A stretch of 64,000 nt of DNA from Neorhodopirellula pilleata (GCF_007859915.1 NZ_SJPM01000005.1:479276-543275); one strand, 5' to 3'; positions 44,518 to 54,170 are shown, counted from the stretch's first letter. Numbers and translations: made by a program. Notes: generated by a model not told the origin, from the letters alone.

Positions 44518-47500
44518 GGAACTGGTCGATCGACGACTCCAATTCGTTGGTGGGATCGGAATCATCGTCGTCCTCTTTCGCATCAGATGATGCTTCTACC
44601 GCGTTGTCATCATTGGCATCCGCTAACCAATCGACCAGTGCGATGTCGGTCAGTCGTGGTGTCAACGGTGAGAGGATCTCATCGGACGAGTCGGCAATAA
44701 CGCGTGACGGCGCAGTGACGGATGATGTAGGGGCTGGAGCTATCGCCGACGCGTTGTCGGACAGGTCGACGGATTCACCGTTGGCGTCTTGTTCGATTAA
44801 TCGGTTGATCACCTGTAGAGCGTCGACGGCGGAGACGCGACCGTCACCATTGGCGTCGAAGTAAATATTGGGGAACGAAGGCAAACCGCCAATATCTTCG
44901 AGCAATGAGTCACTCGACGAGAATTGGGGACCGTTGAGTTCGTTAATGATGACCAACGCATCCGTCGCGGTCACGCTGCCGTTGCCATTGATGTCGAATC
45001 GCTGGATGAAGTTGGTCCATTTCGCACCGGCGATGCGTAGGGTGGCCGTTCCGTTGGTCGCAATCTGATAAACGACGCCATCGATCTTTTGGGTGGCCTG
45101 CACAACCCAGGTTTGCGGCGACGCGAACTTTTGCGTGGGGACGACATCGAGCGTCAATTGATTGCCGGCGATGGGGATGGGCTGGTTGTTCTGTCCTCGG
45201 ATAACGATCTGGCCGCCCGGGGTGATTTCCACGTTGACATTTTCGCTCAGTGCCGATCCGTCCAATGCGACTTGCAACGTTAACGTGGTTGCCGATTGAT
45301 TGACGTTCCACTTCAACCCATCAACTAGCTGTGGGAGATTGACCGTATCAAACGATCCACTCAAGGAGGTCGTTCCCAAGATGACCGGAAATTCGTGACC
45401 GGCACTGGGCGAGAACCCGCTGGTTAAACCGACATTCAGCGTCCCACCTAAACCGACCGAAGGATTGAATCGGAACCGATCGTGATTCACACCTGCCGTG
45501 GTGCCGCCGATATCGACGGTTAACGAGGCCGTCGGATCGAACGTGACGTTTCCGTCGAGACGATTTTGAATATTGCCGGTCGGCGCCCACTCCCCGGCCA
45601 ACCGCACATTGTTAACGGTCCCCGTCCCGGAGAGACGCCCGTTGACGACGATCGGCGAGGCGGGCGATGAGCCGACGAGATTGCCGTTGTTAATCAGACC
45701 GTTAGCGACATCGCTGCCCGTCGTGATCGAACCCCGACCGGTGATCTGTGAGCCGGGTTGGATATCGATTCCGGTCGCCGAAGTGATTGATCCGGTCGTA
45801 TTCCCGGCACCACCCATCGTGACGTTGCCACGTAGCATTGCGGCGTCACTATCGAGCAACGTGATTCGATTTCCAAGCGTGTTGAGTTGTCCGGCAATGT
45901 CAATTCCGGTGGAAGAAGACGACGTTCCGAGGGTCAAGTCGCCACCGTCGGCGGAAATGGTCGAACCGAGCGATGCGCTGATTCGCCCGACGACCTCACC
46001 ATTGCCCGTCAGGGCTTCGCCGCTCGCCAAACTGAGCGTTTCCGTCGAGGTCAACTTGCCCCCATCGACCCGAGTATTCCGGCTGAGGTTGACCGGTAAC
46101 ACCGAGTCGAGATTCAATTCGTGACTGTCGACATCGAGCACGGAATTGGTGGGGACAGAAATTTGACGCACCTCCTCGATAGTGATTTTTTCGAACCCAC
46201 GGAACGTGTGGTTACTTTGCAGCCCACCCAACTGCAAATTCGAGATCAATCCGGTCAATAGGGAGGTGTTTTGCGAATCGGTCTCGGCAAGGAGCACATT
46301 GGCGTCAGCGACTCCCGTGAGCAACAGTTCGTCACCTGCGGAACTGCCGCCGAGCACTTGAATGCTCGCCGAACTGCCGATAAACGTGATCAACCCGCCA
46401 ATGCCGTGATCGATATGAACGCGGTCGGTCGCCGTATCGTTCCCAGTGATGGTCAAGGCGGTAATGGTGTCGAGCGGTCGACGCAACAATCGAGATGCGG
46501 GCGAGGTCGAATTGTCGAGAATTTCTAAAAAGGTTCCGTCGTTGCGGCGAACCGTGATGTCGTTGGCAGTCGCGTCGGGAAGCACAAAATTGATCGGCTC
46601 GATCACGTAACTGACGTCAATGACCACGTTCGCCGTAACGCTTGCGAAACCATCGCTGACGGTATACGTGAATCCGTCGTTGCCCGCGAATCCAGCAGCG
46701 GGCGTGTAACGAATGAATCCGCCATCGATCTCAACCGAAGATGCCGAATTGATCAGGTTGCCGACACTTGTGATGCTCAACGTTTGGCTCGATTCCAATG
46801 GACCGGCCGAATCGTTGGCGAGCAGATCGGCAATCGCAAAAACGATCGGGGTATCTGGTTCGGTCTGCTCACTTTCGCCGGTCGCCGTTGGAGGGTCGTT
46901 TACCGCGAGAACGTCGATTCGTACCGTCGCGGTCGATTGCAAGCCGGCGGCGTCACGCATCGTGTAGGTAAACGAAGCGGGCCCAAAGTAATTTGCCGGA
47001 GGCGTGTAATTGATCGTTCCTCCGTTACGAACGACCACACCTTGGGAAGCAGCACTGATGGATAAGAGCGTACGTGTGTCGTTGGTATCGACATCGGTGT
47101 CATTGTCCAACAGGCTCGTCACCGAGATGGCCAGCGGAGTGTCTTCGTTTGTTGAGCGGTCGTCGTCGTTGGCGATCGGTGCGTCGTTGACTGCGGCGAT
47201 GTTGAACGAAATCACACCTTGATCGAAGTCGCTCGTTCCATCCCGCGCGACACGATAGATCAACGTTTCGCTGCCGAAAGCGTTCTCGAGGGGCGTGTAC
47301 GTCAGCGTAGTCCCCGAAAGCGAAGAGTTGCCCAAAGTGGTTGTCGACACCAATGAGTAAGTCAGTGCGCCGGGATCGGCATCAACGAGCGTACTCAAAT
47401 CGATCGTGATCGCGTTCTGATCTTCGGTCAAAGCTCGCGTCGCCCCGGAAGCGTCCAACTTGGGTTTGGGCGGCGTGACATTGAGGAAGAATCGCGAATT

Positions 47501-48658
47501 GCCGCCGAACTGAAGTTGATCGTCGGGAACAACCTCTTTGTTCGCTTCGGTGCCATAGATCAAGACTTTGTCGCCGATATCGGGAGCGTCCAATCGAACG
47601 ACCACATTGCTCGCTAGACTTCGTGCGATCACGGGGATCGCAAACGCATCATAAGCAACTGAGTTTTCGAATTCAGGGATACCGTCGCGAATACCGCCGC
47701 TACTGACCGGGCCGAGACCACCGACTTCGTCAAAGATATCAGCGGTCGCATCGGCATTATCAAAAGTGCCGATCACTCGAGTTTGACCGTAGACCGGCAC
47801 GTTGCCCGCGTTACGGCTTTGGGTTTCAAAGAAATGATACATCCGTTCGCCGCTGAGGACGCCGTCGACGTAGACGTCGAATTCATTCTCAATATCGGGC
47901 TGAAGGACCGACCCCACTCGGACATTTGCGCTCAGCATCGGCATGTCAACGCCGATGAAACTTGGATCGGTGTAGATAATCTCGATCACGTAGCCGTCCT
48001 CTCCATTGGGGCCGGCTTCGGGCCTGCGAAACGCATTCACTTCGATTTGAGAGACCGACGTGACTTGGCTGTTGAGCGACACGATCGCATTGGCGATATT
48101 TTGCTCAACGGCTTGATTGTTTTGACCAATGAAGGCGCTGAGGGTCGAAGTGACCTTCGTATTCGGAGCCCCCTCGAGAAATAACTCGACCTGTCCGGCG
48201 GGCAAACCGGAGTTCGTGATGTTACCCGGCAAGATGATCTCTTGAACTTCGCCGATGGCTGGCTCAAGGACCCCTTTGCTCTCGACGACGATGTCGGCGA
48301 CCGCGCGGAAAATCCCGAAGTCCGACCCGAAGCCTCGAAGATCCTGAACGGCGACCTCTAACTTGAAGACTTCGTTGATCGGTACTTCGTAGTTGAGCGT
48401 TTGCTCACTCGAAGCTGCCATTTCGACGACGCCTTCATCGTTGTTGAGCAATTCATCCGTCTCGATGTCACGTGCGGTGAGTACAAACCGCACCAAGTCT
48501 TCACCGTCGAGCATTTGTCGAGGTTCGAGTGACTCCGTCAGCAGACGACGTCGTTGCCCTAACCCACTTAAGCGACGTCGTCGTTCGCCCCCCTTGGTCG
48601 CCGAAGACGGTGGGAACAAAGACGATTGAAAACGACGCAGTGAAAAAAGCTTCGACAT
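44510..48658 (-). CDS. Giant cell-surface protein with LEPR motif, tandem-95/cadherin-like and dockerin repeats
   Basis: 1382 residues. A basic N-terminus (GERRRRLSGLGQRRRLLTE) precedes SLEPRQMLDGED, the planctomycete LEPR-xLL motif that marks large surface proteins. Residues about 400-680 hold cadherin-like tandem-95 repeats (NDAPIANDDDRSTNEDTP; NDPPTATGESEQTEPDTP) and about 700-1120 a beta-helical region. Two Ca-binding dockerin type I loops follow (FDINGNGSVTATDALVIINE near 1222 and YFDANGDGRVSAVDALQVIN near 1269). The C-terminus is an acidic disordered tail. It is probably an adhesin or matrix protein. No secretion system gene is adjacent. Confidence 0.88.
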   Translation of the reverse strand: MSKLFSLRRFQSSLFPPSSATKGGERRRRLSGLGQRRRLLTESLEPRQMLDGEDLVRFVLTARDIETDELLNNDEGVVEMAASSEQTLNYEVPINEVFKLEVAVQDLRGFGSDFGIFRAVADIVVESKGVLEPAIGEVQEIILPGNITNSGLPAGQVELFLEGAPNTKVTSTLSAFIGQNNQAVEQNIANAIVSLNSQVTSVSQIEVNAFRRPEAGPNGEDGYVIEIIYTDPSFIGVDMPMLSANVRVGSVLQPDIENEFDVYVDGVLSGERMYHFFETQSRNAGNVPVYGQTRVIGTFDNADATADIFDEVGGLGPVSSGGIRDGIPEFENSVAYDAFAIPVIARSLASNVVVRLDAPDIGDKVLIYGTEANKEVVPDDQLQFGGNSRFFLNVTPPKPKLDASGATRALTEDQNAITIDLSTLVDADPGALTYSLVSTTTLGNSSLSGTTLTYTPLENAFGSETLIYRVARDGTSDFDQGVISFNIAAVNDAPIANDDDRSTNEDTPLAISVTSLLDNDTDVDTNDTRTLLSISAASQGVVVRNGGTINYTPPANYFGPASFTYTMRDAAGLQSTATVRIDVLAVNDPPTATGESEQTEPDTPIVFAIADLLANDSAGPLESSQTLSITSVGNLINSASSVEIDGGFIRYTPAAGFAGNDGFTYTVSDGFASVTANVVIDVSYVIEPINFVLPDATANDITVRRNDGTFLEILDNSTSPASRLLRRPLDTITALTITGNDTATDRVHIDHGIGGLITFIGSSASIQVLGGSSAGDELLLTGVADANVLLAETDSQNTSLLTGLISNLQLGGLQSNHTFRGFEKITIEEVRQISVPTNSVLDVDSHELNLDSVLPVNLSRNTRVDGGKLTSTETLSLASGEALTGNGEVVGRISASLGSTISADGGDLTLGTSSSSTGIDIAGQLNTLGNRITLLDSDAAMLRGNVTMGGAGNTTGSITSATGIDIQPGSQITGRGSITTGSDVANGLINNGNLVGSSPASPIVVNGRLSGTGTVNNVRLAGEWAPTGNIQNRLDGNVTFDPTASLTVDIGGTTAGVNHDRFRFNPSVGLGGTLNVGLTSGFSPSAGHEFPVILGTTSLSGSFDTVNLPQLVDGLKWNVNQSATTLTLQVALDGSALSENVNVEITPGGQIVIRGQNNQPIPIAGNQLTLDVVPTQKFASPQTWVVQATQKIDGVVYQIATNGTATLRIAGAKWTNFIQRFDINGNGSVTATDALVIINELNGPQFSSSDSLLEDIGGLPSFPNIYFDANGDGRVSAVDALQVINRLIEQDANGESVDLSDNASAIAPAPTSSVTAPSRVIADSSDEILSPLTPRLTDIALVDWLADANDDNAVEASSDAKEDDDDSDPTNELESSIDQFLT

Positions 48659-49058
48659 GGAACCGTTTCAAATTGGTGGGTTGGGGATTGCCGACTCAAC
48701 GATTGCCCGTCCATACCTCCTCGACCGATCGACGATTGAATCGATTAAAGAAGCTGGACCGATTATCGCGATATTTGCCCCACCTCGGTTGGAGGGGCTC
48801 TTTCAGTCCCCCCATTGTGACCTGGACGGGTAGGTGAATCAAGTTAAGGGCGGCGAGAACTTTTCTTGAGTCCATTTGGGTCGCGATGATTCACGTAAGC
48901 CGATTCTCACTGCTTGATTCCCTCGAAAACACCCTGTTTTTATGATTGCAAACGACCTCCGATGGATCTTGGGTATTTCGGATGAGCCGAAAATGCCGCA
49001 GTTGTGTTACATTTTCTTTTGAAAAAGATTTCGCGTTCGTACCGAAAGAGCCCCATAA
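48659..49058. other. 400-bp divergent intergenic region
   Basis: No gene was supported here. It must contain the promoters of the surface-protein gene (minus strand) and of the exonuclease gene (plus strand). The stretch 48950-49058 is AT-richer, but no confident -35/-10 pair or repeat was identified. Confidence 0.5.
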
Positions 49059-49955
49059 ATGAGTGATGCCGTCGCCCACCTGATCTTTGATGTCGAAAGC
49101 ATCGCCGACGGCGATTTGATCGCCCGTGTTCGGTACTCCGACGAAAATCTCTCTGCCAGTGAAGCGATCGCGAAGTATCAAGCCGAACGACTCGAGCAGA
49201 CCGGATCGACATTCATCCCGCACACCTTCATGGTTCCGATCGCCGTCGTCATCGCCAAGGTGAGCGAGGACTTTCGGCTCTTGGATATCAAGTCGCTCGA
49301 CGAACCCAAGTCGCCGGGAGAACCAGGATTCCGGCCGCATGTGATGACCAAGCATTTTTGGCAAGGATGGGAAGCCTATCATATGCCGCAATGGGTGACG
49401 TTTAACGGACGAACATTCGACATTCCGTTGATGGAACTGGCCGCTTTTCGGTTCGGCCTGTCCGTTCCAAAGTGGTTCGATGAGAGCGGATACAAATCTC
49501 GCCGCAATCGTTTCAGCACGGCTTCGCATCTGGATTTGCAGGAACTGTTGACCAATTTTTCGGCCGCGCGATTCAACGGCGGGCTGAATCTGGCCGCTCA
49601 AGCACTCGGCAAACCAGGGAAAATGGGGCTCAGCGGGGATCAAGTCCAATCGTATTACGATCGCGGCGACCTCAAAGCCATCAGTGACTATTGCCGATGC
49701 GATGTTCTGGACACGTATTTTGTGTTCCTGCGCTGCATGGTAATGACGGGCAAAATCGATCTGCGTCGCGAAACCGAATTGGTCGCCATCGCGAAGGCCT
49801 GGATCGAGTCTCAACAAGAGACATGCCAAGCCTGCGCGGACTACCTGAGCAAATGGCGACTTTGGCATAACCCGTGGCAAGCCGATGAAGACGAACAACT
49901 CGCCGCCGCCACGATGTTCGAGACTGAGGTCGCATCAAACACCTCCGGCGACTGA
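49059..49955 (+). CDS. Predicted 3'-5' exonuclease (PolB-like exonuclease domain)
   Basis: 298 residues from ATG 49059. It belongs to the predicted exonucleases related to the proofreading domain of family B polymerases: motif I LIFDVESIADGDLI (Asp and Glu), motif II TFNGRTFDIPLMELAAF, motif III SDYCRCDVLDTYFVFLR (Tyr-x3-Asp). A basic middle region (KSRRNRFSTASHLDLQELL) is typical of the family. It is a stand-alone gene; the 22-copy heptamer array begins 19 bp after its stop. Confidence 0.85.
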   Translation: MSDAVAHLIFDVESIADGDLIARVRYSDENLSASEAIAKYQAERLEQTGSTFIPHTFMVPIAVVIAKVSEDFRLLDIKSLDEPKSPGEPGFRPHVMTKHFWQGWEAYHMPQWVTFNGRTFDIPLMELAAFRFGLSVPKWFDESGYKSRRNRFSTASHLDLQELLTNFSAARFNGGLNLAAQALGKPGKMGLSGDQVQSYYDRGDLKAISDYCRCDVLDTYFVFLRCMVMTGKIDLRRETELVAIAKAWIESQQETCQACADYLSKWRLWHNPWQADEDEQLAAATMFETEVASNTSGD

Positions 49956-49973
49956 CGCCAACGCAGCCGATCC

Positions 49974-50127
49974 TCTCTAGTCTCTAGTCTCTAGTCTCTA
50001 GTCTCTAGTCTCTAGTCTCTAGTCTCTAGTCTCTAGTCTCTAGTCTCTAGTCTCTAGTCTCTAGTCTCTCGTCTCTCGTCTCTCGTCTCTCGTCTCTCGC
50101 CTCTCGCCTCTCGCCTCTCGCCTCTCG
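49974..50127. repeat. Block-structured heptamer array: TCTCTAG x13, TCTCTCG x5, CCTCTCG x4
   Basis: Twenty-two perfect heptamers in three homogeneous blocks: TCTCTAG (49974-50064), TCTCTCG (50065-50099) and CCTCTCG (50100-50127). Each block differs from the preceding one by a single base, as if a variant unit arose and was then amplified. The array starts 19 bp after the exonuclease stop codon and does not encode a credible protein. Confidence 0.95.
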
Positions 50128-50295
50128 GCAGTACTCGAAATCGTCGAACACGAGTACCATTTCATTGAGTACGAGCACGAGTACGATTGACCACCCGTGA
50201 GCGTCACTTCAAAACGAGCACCCCGGGCTGGTATTTTTCTAGCGTTGCCCTTGTCTCAGGAAAACACGAGGGAAGACGCATCCCCGCGGGCGCAA

Positions 50296-50336
50296 GAAAA
50301 AAGCCACGTTCCTCTGCGAACAAAGGGCACGTGGCT
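50296..50336 (-). terminator. Rho-independent terminator of the histone-like gene
   Basis: Read on the minus strand, AGCCACGT (50336-50329) and ACGTGGCT (50309-50302) form an 8-bp perfect stem with a 19-base loop, followed by a T-run (TTTTTTCTT, 50302-50294). It lies 54 bp after the stop of the histone-like gene. Confidence 0.8.
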
Positions 50337-50389
50337 CGGCAATGATTCGTTCGAAGTCTCGCCGCAGCGAAGCTTTCCAAGCGAAACGC

Positions 50390-50602
50390 TTACTTACGTT
50401 TCTTCTTGGCGGCCTTTTTCTTGGCTGCCTTCTTGGTGGCTTTCTTAGCCGACTTCTTAGCAGCCTTTTTCTTGGTCGCCTTCTTCTTGGCTACCTTCTT
50501 GGATGCCTTCTTGGACGCCTTCTTGACGGTGCTTGTCTTCACCGACTTCTTGGCTGCGCGTTTCTTGACGCTCTTCTTAGCACTTGCTTTTTTCTTGGCC
50601 AC
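50390..50602 (-). CDS. Lysine-rich histone H1-like DNA-binding protein
   Basis: About 70 residues, nearly all Lys and Ala, in KKAxKK-type repeats (KKASAKKSVKKRAAKKS) and ending KKKRK. It resembles the C-terminal tail of histone H1 and bacterial H1-like proteins that coat DNA. The start is GTG at 50602 because GGAGG lies five bases upstream; an ATG 60 bases earlier would add an unrelated acidic stretch. A clear terminator follows. The upstream 350 bp are AT-rich, consistent with a strong promoter. Confidence 0.85.
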   Translation of the reverse strand: MAKKKASAKKSVKKRAAKKSVKTSTVKKASKKASKKVAKKKATKKKAAKKSAKKATKKAAKKKAAKKKRK

Positions 50603-50958
50603 AACTTCCTCCGCGAGAAAGAAAACGGCTGATGAGTCATTGTGACTTTCCAAACCGATCATCCGAAACGAAGCTCAACGGAACGTTCAGCGACACTCGT
50701 TCGATCTGTTTTGAAAGCCACCGGCCACGGCTCATCAACACTCGTTGGTGATCGTTCCCACCTGCCTCGATGATCCACATCGACCTTGCAAGCAAAAACA
50801 ATCGTTAACACATGCGCGTAACTGTACGCGCTTCCACAAATTCCGCAACATCTTTTTCAAAAAAAAGCGGTTGCGTCACAAAATATTTTTGCTAACGCCA
50901 CCGACTTTCGCAAGCACACTTGATCATTCATGGGCCATCGATGGCTTTGAGACGTTGC
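50603..50958. other. AT-rich intergenic region upstream of the histone-like gene
   Basis: No gene was supported. The region contains A/T-runs (for example around 50855-50895) and CGTAACTGTACGCG (50816-50829), a near-palindromic stretch. It should carry the promoter of the histone-like gene; no definite boxes were identified. Confidence 0.5.
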
Positions 50959-51759
50959 TTAACGATACGGTTGTTGAAGCATCTGGTAGTTACCCACCGC
51001 AAGCGAAAGAAACAACAAGCCCATGAATGGTTGACCGCCTTGCAGTCCGTAGATCGCAACCGCGCCAGCTGAAACCAAGCTGATCCAAATCCATGTGTCA
51101 CTGCGATCACCACTGATCAACACCAACGAACGCATCACACGTCCTCCATCAAGCGGAAAAACAGGCAACAAATTCAACAACGCCCAGAGGACACTTGGCA
51201 ACACGTAGAAAAAAACCAGCGACATCGCCCCGATGTTTTCGATCGGCGCACCGCCGGTGTATCGCGTTAGATTCGATAATGGCCAAGGCATGTTGGCGAA
51301 CGCGTTGACTTGATACCCGCTCGCCACAACCGCGATCACCAATACCGCCGCCGATGCTAACTGAGCCACCGGCCCGGCCAACGCGATCCACAGTTCCCCC
51401 ATCTCGTCCATGCGACGTGACGAAGACGCGTGAGCGAATCCCGAACGTCCCATCGAGCTTGGAATCGCCAGACCGCCGAAATGATACAGCACGATCGAAC
51501 TTTCCATGCCGTAGTAACGAAACGCAAACGCGTGACCGAGTTCGTGGATCAAAATCGACACCAACAAACAACCTGACCAAAGCAACAGCAACGGAAACAG
51601 CCCCGGACTTTCGCCCGGAAACGAACGGTCGATGCTCAGCGATAACTGATAACCGAACAAGACCGCTCCGATCCAGAACGTCCACGCGATCCGAATCGGA
51701 AAGCCGAACAGGACGAAGTTGAGGTCATAGGGCGATTGGTCGGGCGCTTGAAGTAACAC
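50959..51759 (-). CDS. Site-2 protease-type (M50) membrane metallopeptidase
   Basis: 266 residues, five or six membrane helices. The zinc motif HELGH is in a membrane helix (VSILIHELGHAFAFRYYG) and the third ligand region is NLLPVFPLDGGRVMRS (Asp in LDGG). No PDZ or CBS domain is present, so it is a minimal S2P. It begins at GTG 51759. Such proteases cleave membrane proteins such as anti-sigma factors; the substrate is unknown. A REP-like hairpin (family A) lies immediately upstream of its start, in the 74-bp gap after the prolyl oligopeptidase gene. Confidence 0.85.
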   Translation of the reverse strand: MLLQAPDQSPYDLNFVLFGFPIRIAWTFWIGAVLFGYQLSLSIDRSFPGESPGLFPLLLLWSGCLLVSILIHELGHAFAFRYYGMESSIVLYHFGGLAIPSSMGRSGFAHASSSRRMDEMGELWIALAGPVAQLASAAVLVIAVVASGYQVNAFANMPWPLSNLTRYTGGAPIENIGAMSLVFFYVLPSVLWALLNLLPVFPLDGGRVMRSLVLISGDRSDTWIWISLVSAGAVAIYGLQGGQPFMGLLFLSLAVGNYQMLQQPYR

Positions 51760-51780
51760 GGTTTTGAGTCAAGAGTGAGA

Positions 51781-51818
51781 GTAGGCTGGGTCGCAGCCGC
51801 TTCGGCGGAGACCCGGCA
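51781..51818. repeat. REP-like hairpin, family A, copy 2
   Basis: GTAGGCTGGGTCGCAG, CCGCTTCGGCGG and AGACCCGGCA: the outer GCTGGGTC/GACCCGGC stem encloses a CCGC-TTCG-GCGG stem-loop. The outer parts are identical to copy 1 at 455-489. Confidence 0.75.
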
Positions 51819-51833
51819 GGCCAAGGTTAAACG

Positions 51834-53993
51834 CTATTCCAAGTTCGCGATCAAAAACGACCACAGATCAGCGTATTCCTCGATTTTTTTGCTCGTCGGT
51901 GTCCCCGCACCATGCCCGGCACGCGTTTCGATTCGAATCAGCGTCGGATTGTCGCAGGTGTCGGCCGCCTGCGTCTGCGCCGCTTGCAACGCCGCTGCAA
52001 ACTTGAAACTGTGTCCGGGCACCACGCGGTCGTCGCGATCGGCGGTGGTGATCAACGTGGCAGGATAACACGTGCCTGGTTTCAATTTGTGCAGCGGGCT
52101 GTACGACAACAGATTATCGATCTGATCCTCTTCATCACTGCTGCCGAATTCACTCACCCAGGCCCATCCGATCGTGAACTTGTGGTAACGCATCATGTCC
52201 ATCACACCCACGGCCGGCAAACACGCGCCAAACAATTCCGGTCGCTGCGTCATCACCGCGCCGACGAGCAAACCGCCGTTGCTCCCGCCTCGAATCGCTA
52301 AGCGGGATCGATCCGTCACGCCCATCTCGATCAAATGTTCTGCCGCAGCGATAAAGTCGTCGAATACGTTCTGTTTATTCAGTCGCATGCCCGCTTCGTG
52401 CCACTCGCTGCCGTATTCACCCCCGCCTCGCAGGTTCGCTACCGCGTAAACGCCTCCGGCGTCCAACCAAGCCGCGATCGCGGGCGAATAGGCGGGCGTC
52501 AACGAAATGTTAAAACCGCCGTAAGCGTACAACAACGTTCGGTTGGTCCCGTCGTTGGCTTGATCGCGATGACGCGTGATCAGAATCGGCACACGCGTTC
52601 CATCCTTGCTGACGCAAAAAACTTGTTCGGTCACATACGCATCGACGTCAAAGGGAACTTCCGGACGCAACCACAACTCACTTTTACCCGTCGCCACCTC
52701 GACACGGTGAATACTCGGCGGCGTCACGTAATTACTGAACGTGAAGAACGTTTCTTCGGAGTCTTGTCGTCCTCCAAAACCACTCGCACTGCCTTTACCG
52801 GGTAGCTCGACGGTGCCTAATCGCTCGCCACTGACCGACCAGCGTTCGACTTGGCTCAGCGCGTCACGAAGATAGCTCGCATAAAGTTGGTCGCCGAGCA
52901 ACGAGACGTCTTCGAGAACATCCGAGCTTTCACCAATGATCGTTTTCCACCCTGATCGGTCGGCGATCCCACGCTCGGGCACATCCACCGCAATCACGCT
53001 TCGTTTGGGTGCCTGATGATCGGTTAGAAAGAACAATGTCCGTCCACGTGAACCGATGAATCGATAGTCGGCATCGAAACCGCTGATGAGTTCTTCAATC
53101 TCGGAATCGTCGTGCGTCAAGTCGCGGACGAAAACTTGAGTCTTCGGTTCGGTGCCTTTCCAGTTTTCGATCACTAGAAATCGACCGTCCTCGGTGACGG
53201 TGGGTGAAAAACCCCATTGCGGCTGATCCGGGTATGCCAACACCAACGCATCGGCCGACTGCGGCGTCCCGAGTCGGTGTAGATAGAGTTGTTGGTTTTC
53301 GTTCGTGCCCGTTAACTCTTCACCATCCTTCGGGGCGGCATAACGGGCGTAGTAAAAACCATCGTTGTCGGGCGTCCAAGCGATGCCGCTGAACTTGGAC
53401 CACTCGATCACGTCATCGGTATCCTTTCCGGTGGCAACATCGCGGACTCGCCACGTTCGCCAATCGCTGCCGCCATCGGCGACGCTGTAGGCGAGTAACC
53501 GCCCGTCGTCACTCGGATGCCATGATCCCAGCGCCATCGTGCCATCATCGGACAGTGTATTGGGGTCGATCAGGACCTTGCGAGCATCCGCCAGTTGATC
53601 GGGTGCGACATCGTCTTTGGCGACGTACAGAACGCTTTGGTTTTGCAACCCATCATTGTGGGTAAAGAAGTACCGATCGCCACGATGGACGGGCACCCCG
53701 GTGCGTTCGTAGTTCCAAAGTTCCTCAAGCTTGCGGCGCATCGGCTCCCGCGATGACAGTGAATTCAAGTACGCCTGAGTCACCTCGTTCTGCGCCTTCA
53801 CCCACGCTTCGGTTGAATCGCTTTCGACATCTTCGAGCCAACGGTAAGGATCCGCGACGGATCGGCCGTGGTAGTCGTCGGTGATGTCTTGAGTGGGACT
53901 GGGAGGATAGTTCATGGACTGAGCAGCGATCGGAGAAACGGAAACAACAAGAACGTTCAGCAGCAGGCTGAGAACCAGGAAAGCAGATTTCAT
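51834..53993 (-). CDS. Secreted prolyl oligopeptidase (peptidase S9A)
   Basis: About 719 residues from ATG 53993, which opens the signal peptide (MKSAFLVLSLLLNVLVVSVS); an upstream in-frame start would bury it. The N-terminal beta-propeller begins YHGRSVADPYRWLEDVESD. The catalytic triad is Ser571 in RGGSNGGLLVG, Asp in ADRDDRVVPGHS and His in RAGHGAG. It cuts after proline in peptides and would act in the periplasm. Length and order match the S9A family. Confidence 0.93.
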   Translation of the reverse strand: MKSAFLVLSLLLNVLVVSVSPIAAQSMNYPPSPTQDITDDYHGRSVADPYRWLEDVESDSTEAWVKAQNEVTQAYLNSLSSREPMRRKLEELWNYERTGVPVHRGDRYFFTHNDGLQNQSVLYVAKDDVAPDQLADARKVLIDPNTLSDDGTMALGSWHPSDDGRLLAYSVADGGSDWRTWRVRDVATGKDTDDVIEWSKFSGIAWTPDNDGFYYARYAAPKDGEELTGTNENQQLYLHRLGTPQSADALVLAYPDQPQWGFSPTVTEDGRFLVIENWKGTEPKTQVFVRDLTHDDSEIEELISGFDADYRFIGSRGRTLFFLTDHQAPKRSVIAVDVPERGIADRSGWKTIIGESSDVLEDVSLLGDQLYASYLRDALSQVERWSVSGERLGTVELPGKGSASGFGGRQDSEETFFTFSNYVTPPSIHRVEVATGKSELWLRPEVPFDVDAYVTEQVFCVSKDGTRVPILITRHRDQANDGTNRTLLYAYGGFNISLTPAYSPAIAAWLDAGGVYAVANLRGGGEYGSEWHEAGMRLNKQNVFDDFIAAAEHLIEMGVTDRSRLAIRGGSNGGLLVGAVMTQRPELFGACLPAVGVMDMMRYHKFTIGWAWVSEFGSSDEEDQIDNLLSYSPLHKLKPGTCYPATLITTADRDDRVVPGHSFKFAAALQAAQTQAADTCDNPTLIRIETRAGHGAGTPTSKKIEEYADLWSFLIANLE

Positions 53994-54153
53994 GGAAGTT
54001 TCGTCGGAGGTGAGAGCCGGATGCGAGGAATCGAACGGCCCCATTGTCGCTTGTTCTCGCCAGGATTCCTACCGGTGGAGCAATCAAGGGCAACCGCTCG
54101 GCCAGATTCGATACTGATTCCTGCATCTCGGCCTACTTGCATCCAGGAAGTAC

Positions 54154-54170
54154 TTGCATCTTGTATGCAT
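54154..54170. promoter_or_regulatory. Possible TTGCAW-N5-WTGCAW site (weak)
   Basis: TTGCATCTTGTATGCAT has the same 17-bp spacing as the sites at 56210 and 58403 but different half-sites, and lies 60 bp upstream of the prepilin-peptidase-like gene. It could be chance; it is listed for comparison. Confidence 0.25.

Larger units (their letters stand above)
49956..50389. other. Gene-free interval with a heptamer array and a terminator
   Basis: Holds the 22-copy heptamer array (49974-50127), then a region with repeated GAGTACGA/CGAGCACG words (50130-50187), and the terminator of the histone-like gene (50296-50336). Frames crossing 50190-50390 are not credible genes. Confidence 0.7.

Noticed and set aside
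48891..49898. 335-residue minus-strand frame opposite the exonuclease
   Set aside because: Antisense to a gene with all three exonuclease motifs; no domain and no start signal.
49974..50127. CRISPR array
   Set aside because: Contiguous 7-bp units with no spacers and no cas genes nearby.
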